Of a stretch of 50,231 bases of DNA, positions 29,102-39,389 are shown one piece after another. The stretch covers positions 1 to 50,231 of the forward strand of contig CAMRDW010000004.1 of assembly GCA_947041315.1 (NCBI GenBank), given 5' to 3'. The position numbers and the translations under genes were made by a program. The stretch is from an uncultured Enterovibrio sp. Its GTDB lineage: Bacteria; Pseudomonadota; Gammaproteobacteria; Enterobacterales; Vibrionaceae. The notes below the pieces were generated by a model. The model saw only the letters and a list, made by a program, of their open reading frames with translations, did no database searches and was not told the DNA's origin. Position 1 is the stretch's first letter; each line of letters opens with the position of its first letter.

Positions 29102-30277
29102 ATGTTTGAACCGATGATGGAAATGTCCAATGACGCGGTAATCAAAGTGATTGGTGTTGGTGGCGGTGGCGGTAATGCTGTTGAACATATGGTGCGTGAG
29201 TCTATTGAGGGTGTGGAATTTATCACTGTCAATACTGATGCACAAGCCTTGCGCAAAACAGCAGTCAGTACTGTTATCCAAATTGGTGGTGATATTACAA
29301 AAGGCTTGGGTGCGGGTGCGAATCCACAAGTAGGCCGTGAATCTGCAATGGAAGACAGAGAAGCCATTAAAGCTGAACTTGAAGGGGCCGATATGGTCTT
29401 TATTGCAGCTGGTATGGGAGGGGGGACAGGAACGGGTGCAGCTCCTGTTATCGCCGAAGTTGCAAAAGAGCTCGGTATTCTGACTGTGGCGGTTGTGACG
29501 AAGCCTTTTACGTTTGAAGGCAAAAAACGCATGGCGTTTGCTGAGCAAGGAATTGAAGAGCTTTCTAAGCACGTCGATTCTTTGATAACGATCCCGAATG
29601 AAAAACTCTTAAAAGTATTGGGACGTGGGATCACCTTATTGGATGCTTTTGGAAAAGCAAACGATGTCTTGCGCAATGCCGTTCAAGGTATCGCAGAGCT
29701 TATTACGCGTCCAGGTCTTATTAATGTCGATTTCGCGGATGTTCGCACTGTGATGTCGGAGATGGGACATGCCATGATGGGAAGCGGGGTTGCGACAGGA
29801 GACGACCGTGCTGAAGAAGCGGCTGAAATGGCCATTTCAAGTCCCTTGTTAGAAGACATCGATTTAGCAGGTGCACGAGGCGTTCTCGTGAATATCACCG
29901 CAGGCTACGACATGCGTTTGGATGAATTTGAAACTGTAGGTAATACAGTGAAGGCTTTTGCTTCAGACAATGCGACGGTGGTGATTGGATCATCCATGGA
30001 TCCAGAAATGAGCGGCGAGCTTCGGGTAACCGTTGTTGCGACAGGGATTGGTTCAGAGCGTAAGCCGGATATTACACTTGTATCTGCTGCGCAAAAAGCC
30101 GCAATTGTTGAAAACAAGGCACAGCCTTTGCAAGAGTTACATAAGATGGCAGCGGCTCTACAAGGTGGACGTCCTACTCAAGTATTGCAGACGCCAACCT
30201 CGAATGTGGCACCGAAATCGAAGCCGGATCAGGATTACTTAGACATTCCTGCATTTCTTCGTAAGCAGGCCGATTAA
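29102..30277 (+). CDS. ftsZ: Cell division GTPase FtsZ
   Basis: FtsZ is the tubulin homologue that forms the Z ring. The 391-residue protein has the GTP-binding signature GGGTGTG (106-112), the T7-loop segment NVDFADVRT, a variable linker, and the conserved C-terminal peptide DYLDIPAFLRKQ that binds FtsA, ZipA and ZapD. A CGGAG sequence precedes the ATG. The ftsA-ftsZ spacing is 33 bases. Confidence 0.98.
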   Translation: MFEPMMEMSNDAVIKVIGVGGGGGNAVEHMVRESIEGVEFITVNTDAQALRKTAVSTVIQIGGDITKGLGAGANPQVGRESAMEDREAIKAELEGADMVFIAAGMGGGTGTGAAPVIAEVAKELGILTVAVVTKPFTFEGKKRMAFAEQGIEELSKHVDSLITIPNEKLLKVLGRGITLLDAFGKANDVLRNAVQGIAELITRPGLINVDFADVRTVMSEMGHAMMGSGVATGDDRAEEAAEMAISSPLLEDIDLAGARGVLVNITAGYDMRLDEFETVGNTVKAFASDNATVVIGSSMDPEMSGELRVTVVATGIGSERKPDITLVSAAQKAAIVENKAQPLQELHKMAAALQGGRPTQVLQTPTSNVAPKSKPDQDYLDIPAFLRKQAD

Positions 30278-30404
30278 GTTGACGGAGCTTGTGTTTTTCA
30301 TCTAAAGACGCTACATTACTGACCGTTTGCTTTTTTTTTGCTTTGACGGAGCATGCAGTAGTCACGGATTTGAAACATAAACTATCTATAGTTGGGAATA
30401 ACAG

Positions 30405-31322
30405 ATGATTAGACAACGAACATTAAAAACGATTGTTCAAACGACGGGTGTAGGCTTGCATTCTGGTCGTAAAGTCACGTTAATTCTTCGGCCTGCTGCT
30501 GCAAATACAGGGGTCATTTATCGACGAACAGATGTTAACCCACCTGTAGATTTTCCGGCGGATCCCGCCTCCGTGCGTGATACGATGCTTTGCACTGCAC
30601 TTGTCAACGATGACGGTGTTCGAATTTCGACGGTAGAGCACCTTAATGCAGCTCTGGCGGGCATGGGGATTGACAATGTCATTATTGAAGTGGACGCCCC
30701 TGAAATTCCTATAATGGATGGAAGTGCGAGCCCGTTCGTCTATCTATTGCAGTCTGCTGGAATTGCAACCTTGAATGCACCGAAGCGCTTTATTCGAATT
30801 AAAAAGCCTGTTCGAATTGAAGACGGTGATAAATGGGCAGAATTACTGCCTTACAACGGCTTTAAATTAGATTTTTCTATTGATTTTGATCACCCAGCCA
30901 TTGACTCTGAGCAGCAAAGTCATGTTTTAGAATTTTCCTCTCAGTCTTTTATTAAAGAAATAAGCAGAGCCCGTACTTTCGGATTTATGCGTGATATCGA
31001 ATACCTTCAATCTCGCAACCTGTGCCTTGGCGGCAGTTTTGATTGCGCAATCGTATTAGATGATTACCGTATTTTGAACGAAGAAGGCTTGCGTTTCGAT
31101 AGCGAATTAGTCAAACACAAAGTCTTGGATGCGATTGGTGATTTATACATGTGTGGTCACAATATCATCGGGGAAATGAGGGCCTACAAATCAGGTCACG
31201 CTCTGAATAATCAATTACTTCGTACATTACTTGCCAACCAAGAAGCTTGGGAGTGGGCAACATTTGAAGATGAAAAATCCTCTTTTGTCACGTTTTCCGA
31301 ACCTGGAATTATTCTGGCTTAA
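30405..31322 (+). CDS. lpxC: UDP-3-O-acyl-N-acetylglucosamine deacetylase
   Basis: LpxC is the zinc deacetylase that catalyses the first committed step of lipid A synthesis. The 305 residues align with E. coli LpxC without shifts at the active site: E78 and H79 in [10 protein letters not shown]238 and D242 in [10 protein letters not shown], and H265. It follows ftsZ after 127 bases that contain two TGACGGAG octamers and a small inverted repeat (arms 30380-30385 and 30388-30393). It ends at a strong terminator. I see no C-terminal LA-type degron change worth noting beyond the final SEPGIILA. Confidence 0.97.
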   Translation: MIRQRTLKTIVQTTGVGLHSGRKVTLILRPAAANTGVIYRRTDVNPPVDFPADPASVRDTMLCTALVNDDGVRISTVEHLNAALAGMGIDNVIIEVDAPEIPIMDGSASPFVYLLQSAGIATLNAPKRFIRIKKPVRIEDGDKWAELLPYNGFKLDFSIDFDHPAIDSEQQSHVLEFSSQSFIKEISRARTFGFMRDIEYLQSRNLCLGGSFDCAIVLDDYRILNEEGLRFDSELVKHKVLDAIGDLYMCGHNIIGEMRAYKSGHALNNQLLRTLLANQEAWEWATFEDEKSSFVTFSEPGIILA

Positions 31323-31335
31323 ACCTATTTTATGA

Positions 31336-31365
31336 AGCCGGGTGTATTTGACCGCCCGGCTTTTT
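31336..31365 (+). terminator. Terminator after lpxC
   Basis: A GC-rich 6-7 bp stem (GCCGGG at 31337-31342 with CCCGGC at 31355-31360) has a 12-base loop and five T residues after it. It closes the division and wall cluster and lies between convergent lpxC and dciA. Confidence 0.85.
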
Positions 31366-31380
31366 CGTTTTCGTAAAGCA

Positions 31381-31851
31381 TTACAGCGATGCTTTTTTTA
31401 TGGATATTGCCGCAATAGATTTGAGTTTCTTTTTTAGTTTATCAGAGGCTTGATCTGCTATTGCAAGCAAGCATTCTGCGGCGACTGGACTCAATCCAGA
31501 AGGCTCTTTTATATTCTTCTTTATATTTTGAGCGATAAAATGATCTTCTGATATTCGAGGATTTATTTTTATTTCGATGGTCATCAGAGAAGGCAAGCGT
31601 TTTCTTCGAAGTGCCGCCATTACATTAAGCCTCTCAAATTTTAGTCTTGCCCCCCATGATGAAGAGCCACATTCAAGGATAAGGATATTGGCACGATAAT
31701 TTGCAACACGGCAATGTTTCCCCATCTCTTCTGAAAGCAGCGTTTTGAGTTCTTGATTTAGGCTTGATATTTCAAGTGCACGTTCTTGTATCTCTTGTGT
31801 TGAGCGTTTCTTCAATAAATCTTGGGTGGTTTGTGGGCGATGATCTCTCAT
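31381..31851 (-). CDS. dciA: DciA-like DUF721 protein, helicase loader
   Basis: This is a 156-residue DUF721 protein of the type found between lpxC and secA in many gammaproteobacteria. DUF721/DciA proteins load the replicative helicase DnaB in bacteria that lack the phage-derived DnaC. The core (about 20-95) carries the family pattern around RANILILECGSSSWGARLKF. The C-terminal part is lysine-rich and probably disordered. It is convergent with lpxC and divergent from secA. The family assignment is good; helicase loading is inferred from the family. Confidence 0.82.
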   Translation of the reverse strand: MRDHRPQTTQDLLKKRSTQEIQERALEISSLNQELKTLLSEEMGKHCRVANYRANILILECGSSSWGARLKFERLNVMAALRRKRLPSLMTIEIKINPRISEDHFIAQNIKKNIKEPSGLSPVAAECLLAIADQASDKLKKKLKSIAAISIKKASL

Positions 31852-32371
31852 GGATTTTATTTATCGTAAGTTAGAATAAATTTAAAAGTGTGAACGCTGT
31901 CGTTTTTAGAGCTTGTGGAGTAATACAGGATCAGACGGAATGATTTGTTGTTCAGATTTGTTAAGATAATCCATTATTCAATTGAAATAAATCCGTTTTC
32001 TTGTGTCATTTTTTGAACGAAAAATGGAAACCTGTGTGAGTATAAAGAAAAAAGAAATTTAAAGAGGTCAATTTGTCTCTATCTCATAGAGCGGATCTGA
32101 TTTTTTGAATCCAAAGTGACTGAAGTATCAATACATGTGGGATAAGCAAAAGAAGTGACATATTATAGGAATTGGACTTGAGTAGGCAATAAAATGACAT
32201 AAAAAAGACTCTTGAAATAAGTTCTTAATGCCACAAGATTAAAGTGTAAGACCAATGAGTTTTTAACTCTTTGAAAAGTAAATGTTTAGCTGAGATATAA
32301 TTTGAATTTCTCAGATTTTTCAATATCTAAGCTTTGATGTTAAAGCAAAATATGAGAGAAACGGCAGCGCC
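31852..32371. other. 520-bp AT-rich divergent intergenic region between dciA and secA
   Basis: No coding region is supported. ATG-initiated frames on the plus strand run only a few codons, and the longest I traced (from 32338) is 16 codons and overlaps the secA start, so no SecM-like secretion monitor is present. A candidate secA promoter is listed separately. The remainder is AT-rich with no strong hairpin. Confidence 0.6.
32271..32301 (+). promoter_or_regulatory. Candidate secA promoter
   Basis: TTGAAA (32271-32276) and a perfect TATAAT (32296-32301) are separated by 19 bases, slightly longer than optimal. The implied leader before secA is about 65 bases. Confidence 0.45.
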
Positions 32372-35092
32372 ATGTTATCGAAATTAATTACCAAAGTAAT
32401 TGGAAGCCGCAATGATCGCACATTGCGTCGCCTTCGTAAAATCGCAAATGAGATTAATAGCTTAGAGCCTAAGTTCGAAGCATTAAATGACGAAGAGTTA
32501 AGATCAAAAACAGCGGAATATCGTCAACGAATTCAAGAGGGTGAAACATTAGAAAAAATCATGCCTGAAGCTTTTGCGACCGTTCGCGAAGCATCAAGAC
32601 GCGTCTTTGGTATGCGTCATTTTGATGTTCAGTTGATTGGGGCCATGGTTTTGAATAATGGCCAGGTTGCAGAAATGCGCACTGGTGAAGGTAAAACATT
32701 GACGGCAACATTGGCAGCTTATCTTCATGCTTTACCTTCTAAAGGTGTTCATATTGTTACGGTCAATGACTACCTTGCAAAACGAGATGCAGAAACAAAC
32801 CGTCCGTTATTTGAATTTTTAAATATGACAGTAGGCATCAATGTGCCAAACATGTCACCTGTAGAAAAAAAAGAAGCTTATCAAGCCGATATTCTATATG
32901 GAACGAACAATGAATTTGGTTTTGATTATCTTCGCGACAACATGGCGTTTAGGCCTGAAGATCGCGTGCAGCGCGAACGCTATTTTGCTGTAGTCGATGA
33001 GGTGGACTCCATTCTTATCGATGAAGCAAGGACCCCGCTTATCATTTCAGGTCCAGCAGAAGACAGCTCAGAGATGTATATGCAAATAAATGCATTAATC
33101 CCTCAGTTGGTTCGCCAAGATAAAGAAGACACCGAAGAGTACAGAGGTGACGGGCATTTCACTGTAGATGAAAAGTCTAAACAAGCGCATTTGACGGAAA
33201 CGGGACAAGAATTTGTTGAAGAACTTTTAAAAAGTAATAATTTAATGACTGAAAATGACAGTCTTTATTCTCCTTCTAACATCACATTATTGCACCATAT
33301 CAATGCGGCATTGCGCGCGCATGTTTTATTTGAAAAAAATGTTGATTACATCGTTAAAGACAATGAAGTTATCATTGTTGATGAACATACGGGGAGAACG
33401 ATGCCAGGACGCCGCTGGTCAGAAGGTTTACATCAAGCGGTTGAAGCCAAAGAAGGCACACAGGTTCAAAACGAAAATCAAACTCTCGCCTCAATAACTT
33501 TTCAAAATTACTTTAGGTTGTATGATCGATTGTCTGGGATGACGGGTACGGCTGATACTGAAGCATTTGAATTTCAATCGATTTATGGTTTAGAAACCGT
33601 GGTGGTTCCGACAAACCAAGCGATGGTTCGTGATGATATGGCGGATCAGGTTTACATGACTGAGCGTGAAAAATTTAATGCCATCATTGAAGACATCAAA
33701 ATCCGCACAGAGAAAGGGCAACCTTCTTTAGTGGGTACGGTCTCCATTGAAAAATCTGAACTCTTGTCAGACGCACTGCAAAAAGCGGGTGTTAAGCATG
33801 CTGTTTTGAATGCAAAATTCCACGCTCAAGAAGCAGATATCGTAGCACAAGCGGGTGCGCCAGGCTCTGTGACCATCGCAACCAATATGGCAGGTCGTGG
33901 TACGGATATCGTTCTGGGTGGCAGTTGGCAGGCTCAAATTGCAAAATTGGAAAACCCGACAGAGCAAGAAATTTCAGAGATAAAAACAAAATGGAATGAA
34001 GCCCACGAAGCGGTTAAAGCTTCTGGAGGGTTGCATATCATAGGAACAGAACGACACGAATCACGTCGAATAGACAATCAGTTACGTGGGCGCTCTGGTC
34101 GTCAAGGTGATCCGGGTTCAAGTCGTTTTTACCTTTCTATGGATGACTCACTGATGCGAATTTTTGCATCAGACCGTGTTTCCAACATGATGAAAAAGCT
34201 AGGGATGGAAGAGGGTGAAGCCATCGAACATCCTTGGGTGAATAAAGCCATTGAAAATGCACAACGTAAAGTCGAAGGCCGAAATTTCGACATTCGTAAG
34301 CAATTGCTTGAATTCGATGATGTTGCCAATGATCAGCGCAAGGTAATTTACGAATTGCGTGATGCATTAATGGACTCCAATGACGTCAGCGAAATGATCC
34401 AAGAAAACCTGAATGATGTGATCAATTCCGTTGTTTTCCAATATGTCCCTCACCAATCTCTTGAAGAAACCTGGGACATTCAAGGTCTTGAAAATCGCTT
34501 AAAATCTGATTTTAACGCTGATTTACCGCTACAAGAATGGTTAGACAATGACGATAAGCTGAATGAAGACAGCTTACGTGAAAAAATACTGGCAAATGTC
34601 ATTGATCTGTATAGTTCAAAGAAAGCCATTGTTGGAGAAGAAACACTGCGTAACTTTGAAAAAGCCGTGATGTTGCAAACTCTTGATACGTTATGGAAAG
34701 ATCACCTCGCGGCAATGGATCATTTGCGTCAGGGGATCCATCTTCGCGGTTATGCACAGAAGAACCCAAAACAAGAATACAAAAGAGAATCCTTCCAACT
34801 TTTTGAAGAAATGTTAGATTTACTAAAGTCAGATGTGATTACGACCCTCTGCAAAGTGCGCGTTCAGCAAGCAGAAGAAATTGATCGTGTGCAAGAATTG
34901 CGTCGTATTCAAGCAGAGCAAGCCGCATTACATCAGTTGATGAACCATAATGAAGAAGAAAATCAATCAGAAGAGAATGGAATTCGAGCTTCTGATCAAA
35001 TTGTACGTGATGGCCGAAAAGTAGGACGTAATGAGGATTGTCCTTGTGGTTCGGGTAAAAAGTTCAAGCTGTGCCACGGGAAAATAAGTTGA
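32372..35092 (+). CDS. secA: Preprotein translocase ATPase SecA
   Basis: SecA is the motor ATPase that drives secretory proteins through SecYEG. The 906-residue protein contains the Walker A loop RTGEGKT (103-109), the DEVD box in [15 protein letters not shown], the [10 protein letters not shown] helicase motif and the [12 protein letters not shown] motif. The helical wing and scaffold domains follow. The C-terminal zinc-binding tail [13 protein letters not shown] binds SecB. No strong Shine-Dalgarno is seen, and the usual upstream secM is missing. A strong terminator follows. Confidence 0.98.
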   Translation: MLSKLITKVIGSRNDRTLRRLRKIANEINSLEPKFEALNDEELRSKTAEYRQRIQEGETLEKIMPEAFATVREASRRVFGMRHFDVQLIGAMVLNNGQVAEMRTGEGKTLTATLAAYLHALPSKGVHIVTVNDYLAKRDAETNRPLFEFLNMTVGINVPNMSPVEKKEAYQADILYGTNNEFGFDYLRDNMAFRPEDRVQRERYFAVVDEVDSILIDEARTPLIISGPAEDSSEMYMQINALIPQLVRQDKEDTEEYRGDGHFTVDEKSKQAHLTETGQEFVEELLKSNNLMTENDSLYSPSNITLLHHINAALRAHVLFEKNVDYIVKDNEVIIVDEHTGRTMPGRRWSEGLHQAVEAKEGTQVQNENQTLASITFQNYFRLYDRLSGMTGTADTEAFEFQSIYGLETVVVPTNQAMVRDDMADQVYMTEREKFNAIIEDIKIRTEKGQPSLVGTVSIEKSELLSDALQKAGVKHAVLNAKFHAQEADIVAQAGAPGSVTIATNMAGRGTDIVLGGSWQAQIAKLENPTEQEISEIKTKWNEAHEAVKASGGLHIIGTERHESRRIDNQLRGRSGRQGDPGSSRFYLSMDDSLMRIFASDRVSNMMKKLGMEEGEAIEHPWVNKAIENAQRKVEGRNFDIRKQLLEFDDVANDQRKVIYELRDALMDSNDVSEMIQENLNDVINSVVFQYVPHQSLEETWDIQGLENRLKSDFNADLPLQEWLDNDDKLNEDSLREKILANVIDLYSSKKAIVGEETLRNFEKAVMLQTLDTLWKDHLAAMDHLRQGIHLRGYAQKNPKQEYKRESFQLFEEMLDLLKSDVITTLCKVRVQQAEEIDRVQELRRIQAEQAALHQLMNHNEEENQSEENGIRASDQIVRDGRKVGRNEDCPCGSGKKFKLCHGKIS

Positions 35093-35125
35093 GTTAGCGT
35101 CCCTTTTATTGTTCAACAATGATTA

Positions 35126-35154
35126 AAAAAAGGCCGCTTAGCGGCCCTTTTTTT
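35126..35154 (+). terminator. Terminator after secA
   Basis: A perfect 6-bp GC stem (GGCCGC at 35132-35137 with GCGGCC at 35141-35146) with a TTA loop is flanked by an A-run upstream and a T-run downstream. The symmetry means it could work in both directions. Confidence 0.88.
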
Positions 35155-35175
35155 CGAAAAGAGAATGATTGAAAG

Positions 35176-35589
35176 ATGGAAAAAACACGTTTACATATAG
35201 CGGCTGGGATCATATTAAATCCTGAACTGACGAAAGTCTTTATCACTCAACGAGCCCCAAAAGATAAGAGCAGGGGACTTTGGGAGTTTGCAGGAGGAAA
35301 AGTAGAGGAGGGAGAGTCTGCTCGTGATGCGGTGATAAGAGAGCTTGATGAGGAAGTGGGAATTGAAGTGGTTGAGCTTGAGTTGTTGATTTCCTTTGAA
35401 CATGAATATCCTAATAAAGCGCTGATGTTTGATTTTTTCTTAATTAATGCCTTTAATGGCGAGCCTTTTGGAAAAGAAGGTCAACCCGGCATGTGGGTGT
35501 TATTTTCTCAGTTAGATCAATTTGAATTTCCTGAAGCCAATAAACCCGTTTTATCAAAGATTGTGGGGATGTTTGGAAAGGTCCCATAA
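35176..35589 (+). CDS. mutT: 8-oxo-dGTP diphosphatase MutT
   Basis: MutT hydrolyses 8-oxo-dGTP to prevent A:T to C:G transversions. The 137 residues hold a perfect Nudix box at 41-63 (G41, E47, R55, E56, E59, E60, G62). The N-terminal start is HIAAGIILN, and the tail is FEFPEANKPVLSKI as in MutT. The position directly after secA is standard. It converges on yacG with a 33-base gap and no visible terminator. Confidence 0.94.
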   Translation: MEKTRLHIAAGIILNPELTKVFITQRAPKDKSRGLWEFAGGKVEEGESARDAVIRELDEEVGIEVVELELLISFEHEYPNKALMFDFFLINAFNGEPFGKEGQPGMWVLFSQLDQFEFPEANKPVLSKIVGMFGKVP

Positions 35590-35622
35590 GTGACGCTTTA
35601 TTCGCTTTCCAAGCAAGGAGGA

Positions 35623-35820
35623 TCAGCTTTCCTCTGACCAGCCGTCATTTTCAGTGCTGTCTGGTGTGCTTGGAATGCGTTTTTCTTCATCTGCCCATTC
35701 CCCTAAATCAATTAATTGGCATCGTTTGCTGCAAAATGGACGATACGCGCTTGTTTCTGACCAAGCGACAGATATCGCACATTGTGGGCATTTTACAGTT
35801 GTTAAATTATTTGTTGTCAT
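35623..35820 (-). CDS. yacG: DNA gyrase inhibitor YacG
   Basis: YacG is a small zinc-finger protein that binds GyrB and inhibits gyrase in E. coli. The 65 residues have four zinc ligands, C11, C14, C30 and C34 (CPQC and CSKRC), followed by [11 protein letters not shown]. Its place downstream of zapD and coaE is standard. It is the last gene of the minus-strand group. Confidence 0.93.
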   Translation of the reverse strand: MTTNNLTTVKCPQCAISVAWSETSAYRPFCSKRCQLIDLGEWADEEKRIPSTPDSTENDGWSEES

Positions 35821-35836
35821 TTTAATGTTTTCTTAT

Positions 35837-36577
35837 TTAGCAAATGGCCAGTAATAATGTGACATTTTCAGGGATCACTTGGGTGTCGTCAAATGGCATA
35901 AAGCGAATGGCAAATCGCGTTTTATAGCCAGAAACAAGTGGATAGACATTAAATTCCTGTGAAACCTGAATTCGTAACAAATTCGCATTTTCAATGTCTT
36001 GTTGGTAAAACCCTTGAGATATAGTGCAAGGCTGCATCGGGGCACTGTTTCTGGTTAATTGAAGCCAAAAGAAAACGGCCTCTTCGAGCGGACGCAATGA
36101 ATCTCTCCATTCGGAAACATCTCGCATTCTTTTTTCTTCTGGAAGCTCCAGCCAATGATATAACGCGGGTATGTCAAAACTGGTGATCCCTCCGGGTAAT
36201 GAAAAACGTTGGCGAATGGAAGACAAAAATCGGTTTTCACGAAGTGATAGACCGGGTCTTGGGGTTCGAAGTAGAGTGTGTTGGAGTTGGCGACTGTGAG
36301 TAAGAAGCTGTTGTAATTGTTCGGTGTCAACATCTGGAACGTTGAGCCAATTTTCTAACTTCCCTCGTTGTTTTTCGAGGTATTTAGCCAATTCTCCTCT
36401 GATGTGAACTTGTTCAAGGATTTCAATAAGATCAAATAAGTATTTAAAGAACATCTGCCATTGGCCGGGTTCTTTTAATGGAGATGAATGATCTAGCTGA
36501 ATGAATAAACTTTCTAATCGCAAATAAGCGCGAATATGTTCATTGAGAGGGTGTTCATAAAGGGTCTCAGGGCTCAT
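35837..36577 (-). CDS. zapD: Cell division protein ZapD
   Basis: ZapD (YacF) bundles FtsZ filaments by binding the FtsZ C-terminal peptide. The 246 residues begin with YEHPLNEHIRAYLRLE, typical of the family. A helical domain is followed by a beta-sandwich-like second half. Length matches E. coli ZapD. It overlaps the 3' end of coaE by 11 bases and precedes yacG by 16. Confidence 0.94.
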   Translation of the reverse strand: MSPETLYEHPLNEHIRAYLRLESLFIQLDHSSPLKEPGQWQMFFKYLFDLIEILEQVHIRGELAKYLEKQRGKLENWLNVPDVDTEQLQQLLTHSRQLQHTLLRTPRPGLSLRENRFLSSIRQRFSLPGGITSFDIPALYHWLELPEEKRMRDVSEWRDSLRPLEEAVFFWLQLTRNSAPMQPCTISQGFYQQDIENANLLRIQVSQEFNVYPLVSGYKTRFAIRFMPFDDTQVIPENVTLLLAIC

Positions 36578-37187
36578 GGCTCACTCTTTCTTTATTGGAC
36601 AACGCAAGATAATTTTGATGTAGGGTGTTGACTTGTATTGAAAGCTCCACCTCTGCATGATCGTTTTGTATGATATCGTCAGCCATTGCCAAACGTGTTT
36701 CTCTCGGGATTTGGGCTGCGATAATCTTTTTGACGTGCGTCGCACTTATTTTGTCGCGTTTTGTCGTGCGTAAAATCTGCGTTTTTTCCAATACATCAAT
36801 AACAAGAACACGTTGGCATAGTGTCTCAAGGCCATTTTCGAACAATAAGGGGGCGACCAAGAGGCAATAAGGTGATTTTATGTTTTTGATGTGCGTTATC
36901 ATCCTTTTCCTGATCATGGGGTGCAGCAAGGCGTTGAGCCATGCTTTGTCATCGGGATGGGTAAAAATATGTTCTCGAAGGGCGCGTCTGTTAAGGGAAC
37001 CATCTTCGAGACAGATTTTCTTTCCAAATTTTTCACGGATTGCAAGAATAGCTTGCGTTTTAGGTGCAACGAGTTCTCTTGCAATCAGATCCGCGTCAAT
37101 AATTTCAATTCCTTTTTGTGAAAATGTTTCAGAGACGGTTGTTTTTCCGCTTCCAATTCCGCCAGTTAATCCCACAACAAATACCAT
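36567..37187 (-). CDS. coaE: Dephospho-CoA kinase
   Basis: CoaE phosphorylates dephospho-CoA in the last step of coenzyme A synthesis. The 206-residue protein starts with the P-loop GLTGGIGSGKT (6-16) and carries DADLIARELV and the LLFENGLE lid-region segment. It is directly adjacent to pilD, whose stop precedes the coaE start with no gap, and overlaps zapD. Confidence 0.96.
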   Translation of the reverse strand: MVFVVGLTGGIGSGKTTVSETFSQKGIEIIDADLIARELVAPKTQAILAIREKFGKKICLEDGSLNRRALREHIFTHPDDKAWLNALLHPMIRKRMITHIKNIKSPYCLLVAPLLFENGLETLCQRVLVIDVLEKTQILRTTKRDKISATHVKKIIAAQIPRETRLAMADDIIQNDHAEVELSIQVNTLHQNYLALSNKERVSHEP

Positions 37188-38072
37188 TTAAAGACCTAAA
37201 TATGACGTTAAATACAATTGAGTTATTTGGTCTCCCCACAATAAACTAACCCAACCAGCAATCGCAAGATAGGGACCAAAGGGCAAGGGGGTGTCTTTTT
37301 CAGTATTTTTCATCTTCATCATGAATAAGCCGACAATGGCTCCCGCGAGAGATGCAATGAGGATCACCATTGGAAGAGATTGCCAACCAAGCCATGCGCC
37401 GAGTGCTGCTAAGAGTTTGAAATCACCATAGCCCATGCCTTCTTTGCCCGTTATTAATTTAAAAATATGAAAGACAGACCAAAGTGCGAGGTATCCTGCC
37501 ATTGCGCCTGCGATGGAATCTTGAAGCGAAATAGGTGAGATTTCAAATAAGGCAAGTAAAATACCACTCCACATAAAAGGAAGGGTGATTTGATCAGGCA
37601 AAAGCTGGGTGTCGATATCAATGAAACTGAGGGCAATGAGTACAAAGGTGGCAGCGACAAGCGACAATGACCAATATGAAGGAGGGAGTATGTAGGCTGT
37701 GATCCCTGCTAAAACTGCGGTGAAAAGTTCAATCAAGGGGTAGCGAATGCTAATAGAGGTTTTGCAATGATGACATTTACCTTTCAAAAAAAGCCAACTA
37801 AAAATTGGAATGTTGTCGATAACGCGAAGCTGGGTTTTACAAACAGGGCAGTGTGAACGTGGCAGACTTAAATTAAGAGGCTCTGTTATTTTGGGTTTTA
37901 CCGTTTCGTTTGGAAAGCATGAATGGCATTCTTCTTGCCATTGCATTTCCATCATTTTAGGAAGGCGATAGATCACCACATTTAAAAAACTGCCAATTTG
38001 AAGGCCGATAATTGAAACAATAACGACATACAGTTCTTGGGATTTAAATAGCCAATCCATTGAATCATCCAC
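37188..38072 (-). CDS. pilD: Type IV prepilin peptidase/N-methyltransferase PilD
   Basis: PilD cleaves the leader of type IV prepilins and related pseudopilins and methylates the new N-terminus. The 294-residue membrane protein has a cytoplasmic loop with two zinc-binding CxxC pairs (CPVC and CHHC). The two catalytic aspartates lie in FIDIDTQLLPDQ and GYGDFKLL. The start is the ATG at 38072; an ATG four codons later (38060) is equally possible, and neither has a clear Shine-Dalgarno. An 82-base gap separates it from pilC. Confidence 0.95.
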   Translation of the reverse strand: MDDSMDWLFKSQELYVVIVSIIGLQIGSFLNVVIYRLPKMMEMQWQEECHSCFPNETVKPKITEPLNLSLPRSHCPVCKTQLRVIDNIPIFSWLFLKGKCHHCKTSISIRYPLIELFTAVLAGITAYILPPSYWSLSLVAATFVLIALSFIDIDTQLLPDQITLPFMWSGILLALFEISPISLQDSIAGAMAGYLALWSVFHIFKLITGKEGMGYGDFKLLAALGAWLGWQSLPMVILIASLAGAIVGLFMMKMKNTEKDTPLPFGPYLAIAGWVSLLWGDQITQLYLTSYLGL

Positions 38073-38154
38073 ATTTTAAGTAAAGAAACATAGTAACGGT
38101 ATTTTTAATGGAAATGGAGATCTTAAAGCGTTTATTATTCATCAAATTGTATTT

Positions 38155-39378
38155 TTAACCCATTACACGCATTAAATCGAACATAGGTAAATACATTGCG
38201 ATAACCAAAGATCCAATTAAAATACCGAGAGTCACAATAATAAGGGGTTCTAAAATCGTCCCTAAATTGTCCACGGTATTTTCTACGTCGTCTTCATAAA
38301 TACTGGCCACTTTATTGAGCATTTTATCCAAGGCGCCAGACTCTTCTCCTATCATCACCATTTGAATCACCATATCAGGAAAAGCGCCGGTTTCTCGAAT
38401 ACTCCGGTGAAGAGGTCGGCCGCCTGCGGTTTGTTGTAAAATGGCATCGAGCATGGTTTTAAAATAAGTGTTTTTTGCTGTTTTTTTTGCGGCACTCAGC
38501 CCTGTAAGAACGGGGATCCCCGCACTGAATGTGGTCGCGAGAGTGCGGGTAAATCGGGCGATGGATGCTTTTGATATCAGTTCTCCAATCACAGGGAGAT
38601 GCAAAAGGAATTTGCTGGTTTTAAGGCGAAATGCGTAGCTTTTTCGTAATGCGAAACGAAATCCAGCAAGGGAGATAAAAACGCCAATAAGAAGGAATAA
38701 ACCGGAGTGATGGAGCGCATCTGAAATAGAAAAGACTTTTTGAGTAAACCAAGGCAATTCGGCGTTAAAAGAAGAAAATACATCTTTAAAGGTAGGAATA
38801 ACAAACAACATCATTCCAACCGTTACAACGAGGGCAAGACTAAAAACGATACAGGGATAAATCATGGCATGGATGATTTTAGATCGGGTTTTTTCGTTTT
38901 TTTCTCGATAAAGACAAATGCGCTGAAAGATAAGATCAAGGCGGCCTGTTTGTTCACCGGTTGAAACCAAATCGCAGTAAAATTGATCAAACAAGATGGA
39001 ACTGGCTTTCATGGCTTGAGACAAAGAGGATCCTGATTCTATATGACTGTATATCAGCCCAATGATCTGCTTCATTTCTGCTTTTTTTGCACTGTTTTTT
39101 AAAAGCTGCAAAATGCTACTTAAAGGAACTCCTGCCTCAAGCATGGTTCCCATTTGCTGTGAAAAAACAGTGATGTCTTTATGTGTGGCACTGTTTCGTT
39201 TTTTTATCCATGAAGAGGGAGTGCGACGTTTGATCCTTGCGATCGTAATACGTTGTTCTGTTAGTGTATTTCTTGCATCTAATTCGGTGTAGGCAAGGGT
39301 TTTTCCTTTGACTTTGCTGCCTTTTTGAGTGGTTCCGCGCCAAGTGTATGCATAAAGTTTTGGAGAGAGAATGGCCAT
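38155..39378 (-). CDS. pilC: Type IV pilus inner membrane platform protein PilC
   Basis: PilC is the inner membrane platform protein on which the PilB and PilT motors act. The 407 residues contain two GspF repeats (about 70-190 and 270-395) and three hydrophobic segments. Typical motifs are FSQQMGTMLEAGVPL in the first repeat, and FTRTLATTFSAGIPVL with MIGEESGALDKML in the second. It lies 11 bases after pilB. Confidence 0.95.
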   Translation of the reverse strand: MAILSPKLYAYTWRGTTQKGSKVKGKTLAYTELDARNTLTEQRITIARIKRRTPSSWIKKRNSATHKDITVFSQQMGTMLEAGVPLSSILQLLKNSAKKAEMKQIIGLIYSHIESGSSLSQAMKASSILFDQFYCDLVSTGEQTGRLDLIFQRICLYREKNEKTRSKIIHAMIYPCIVFSLALVVTVGMMLFVIPTFKDVFSSFNAELPWFTQKVFSISDALHHSGLFLLIGVFISLAGFRFALRKSYAFRLKTSKFLLHLPVIGELISKASIARFTRTLATTFSAGIPVLTGLSAAKKTAKNTYFKTMLDAILQQTAGGRPLHRSIRETGAFPDMVIQMVMIGEESGALDKMLNKVASIYEDDVENTVDNLGTILEPLIIVTLGILIGSLVIAMYLPMFDLMRVMG

Positions 39379-39389
39379 CCTTGTTCCTC

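Noticed and set aside
29021-29676. Long minus-strand frames opposite ftsZ
   Set aside because: They lie wholly opposite ftsZ and ftsA, whose products are certain, and have low-complexity composition.
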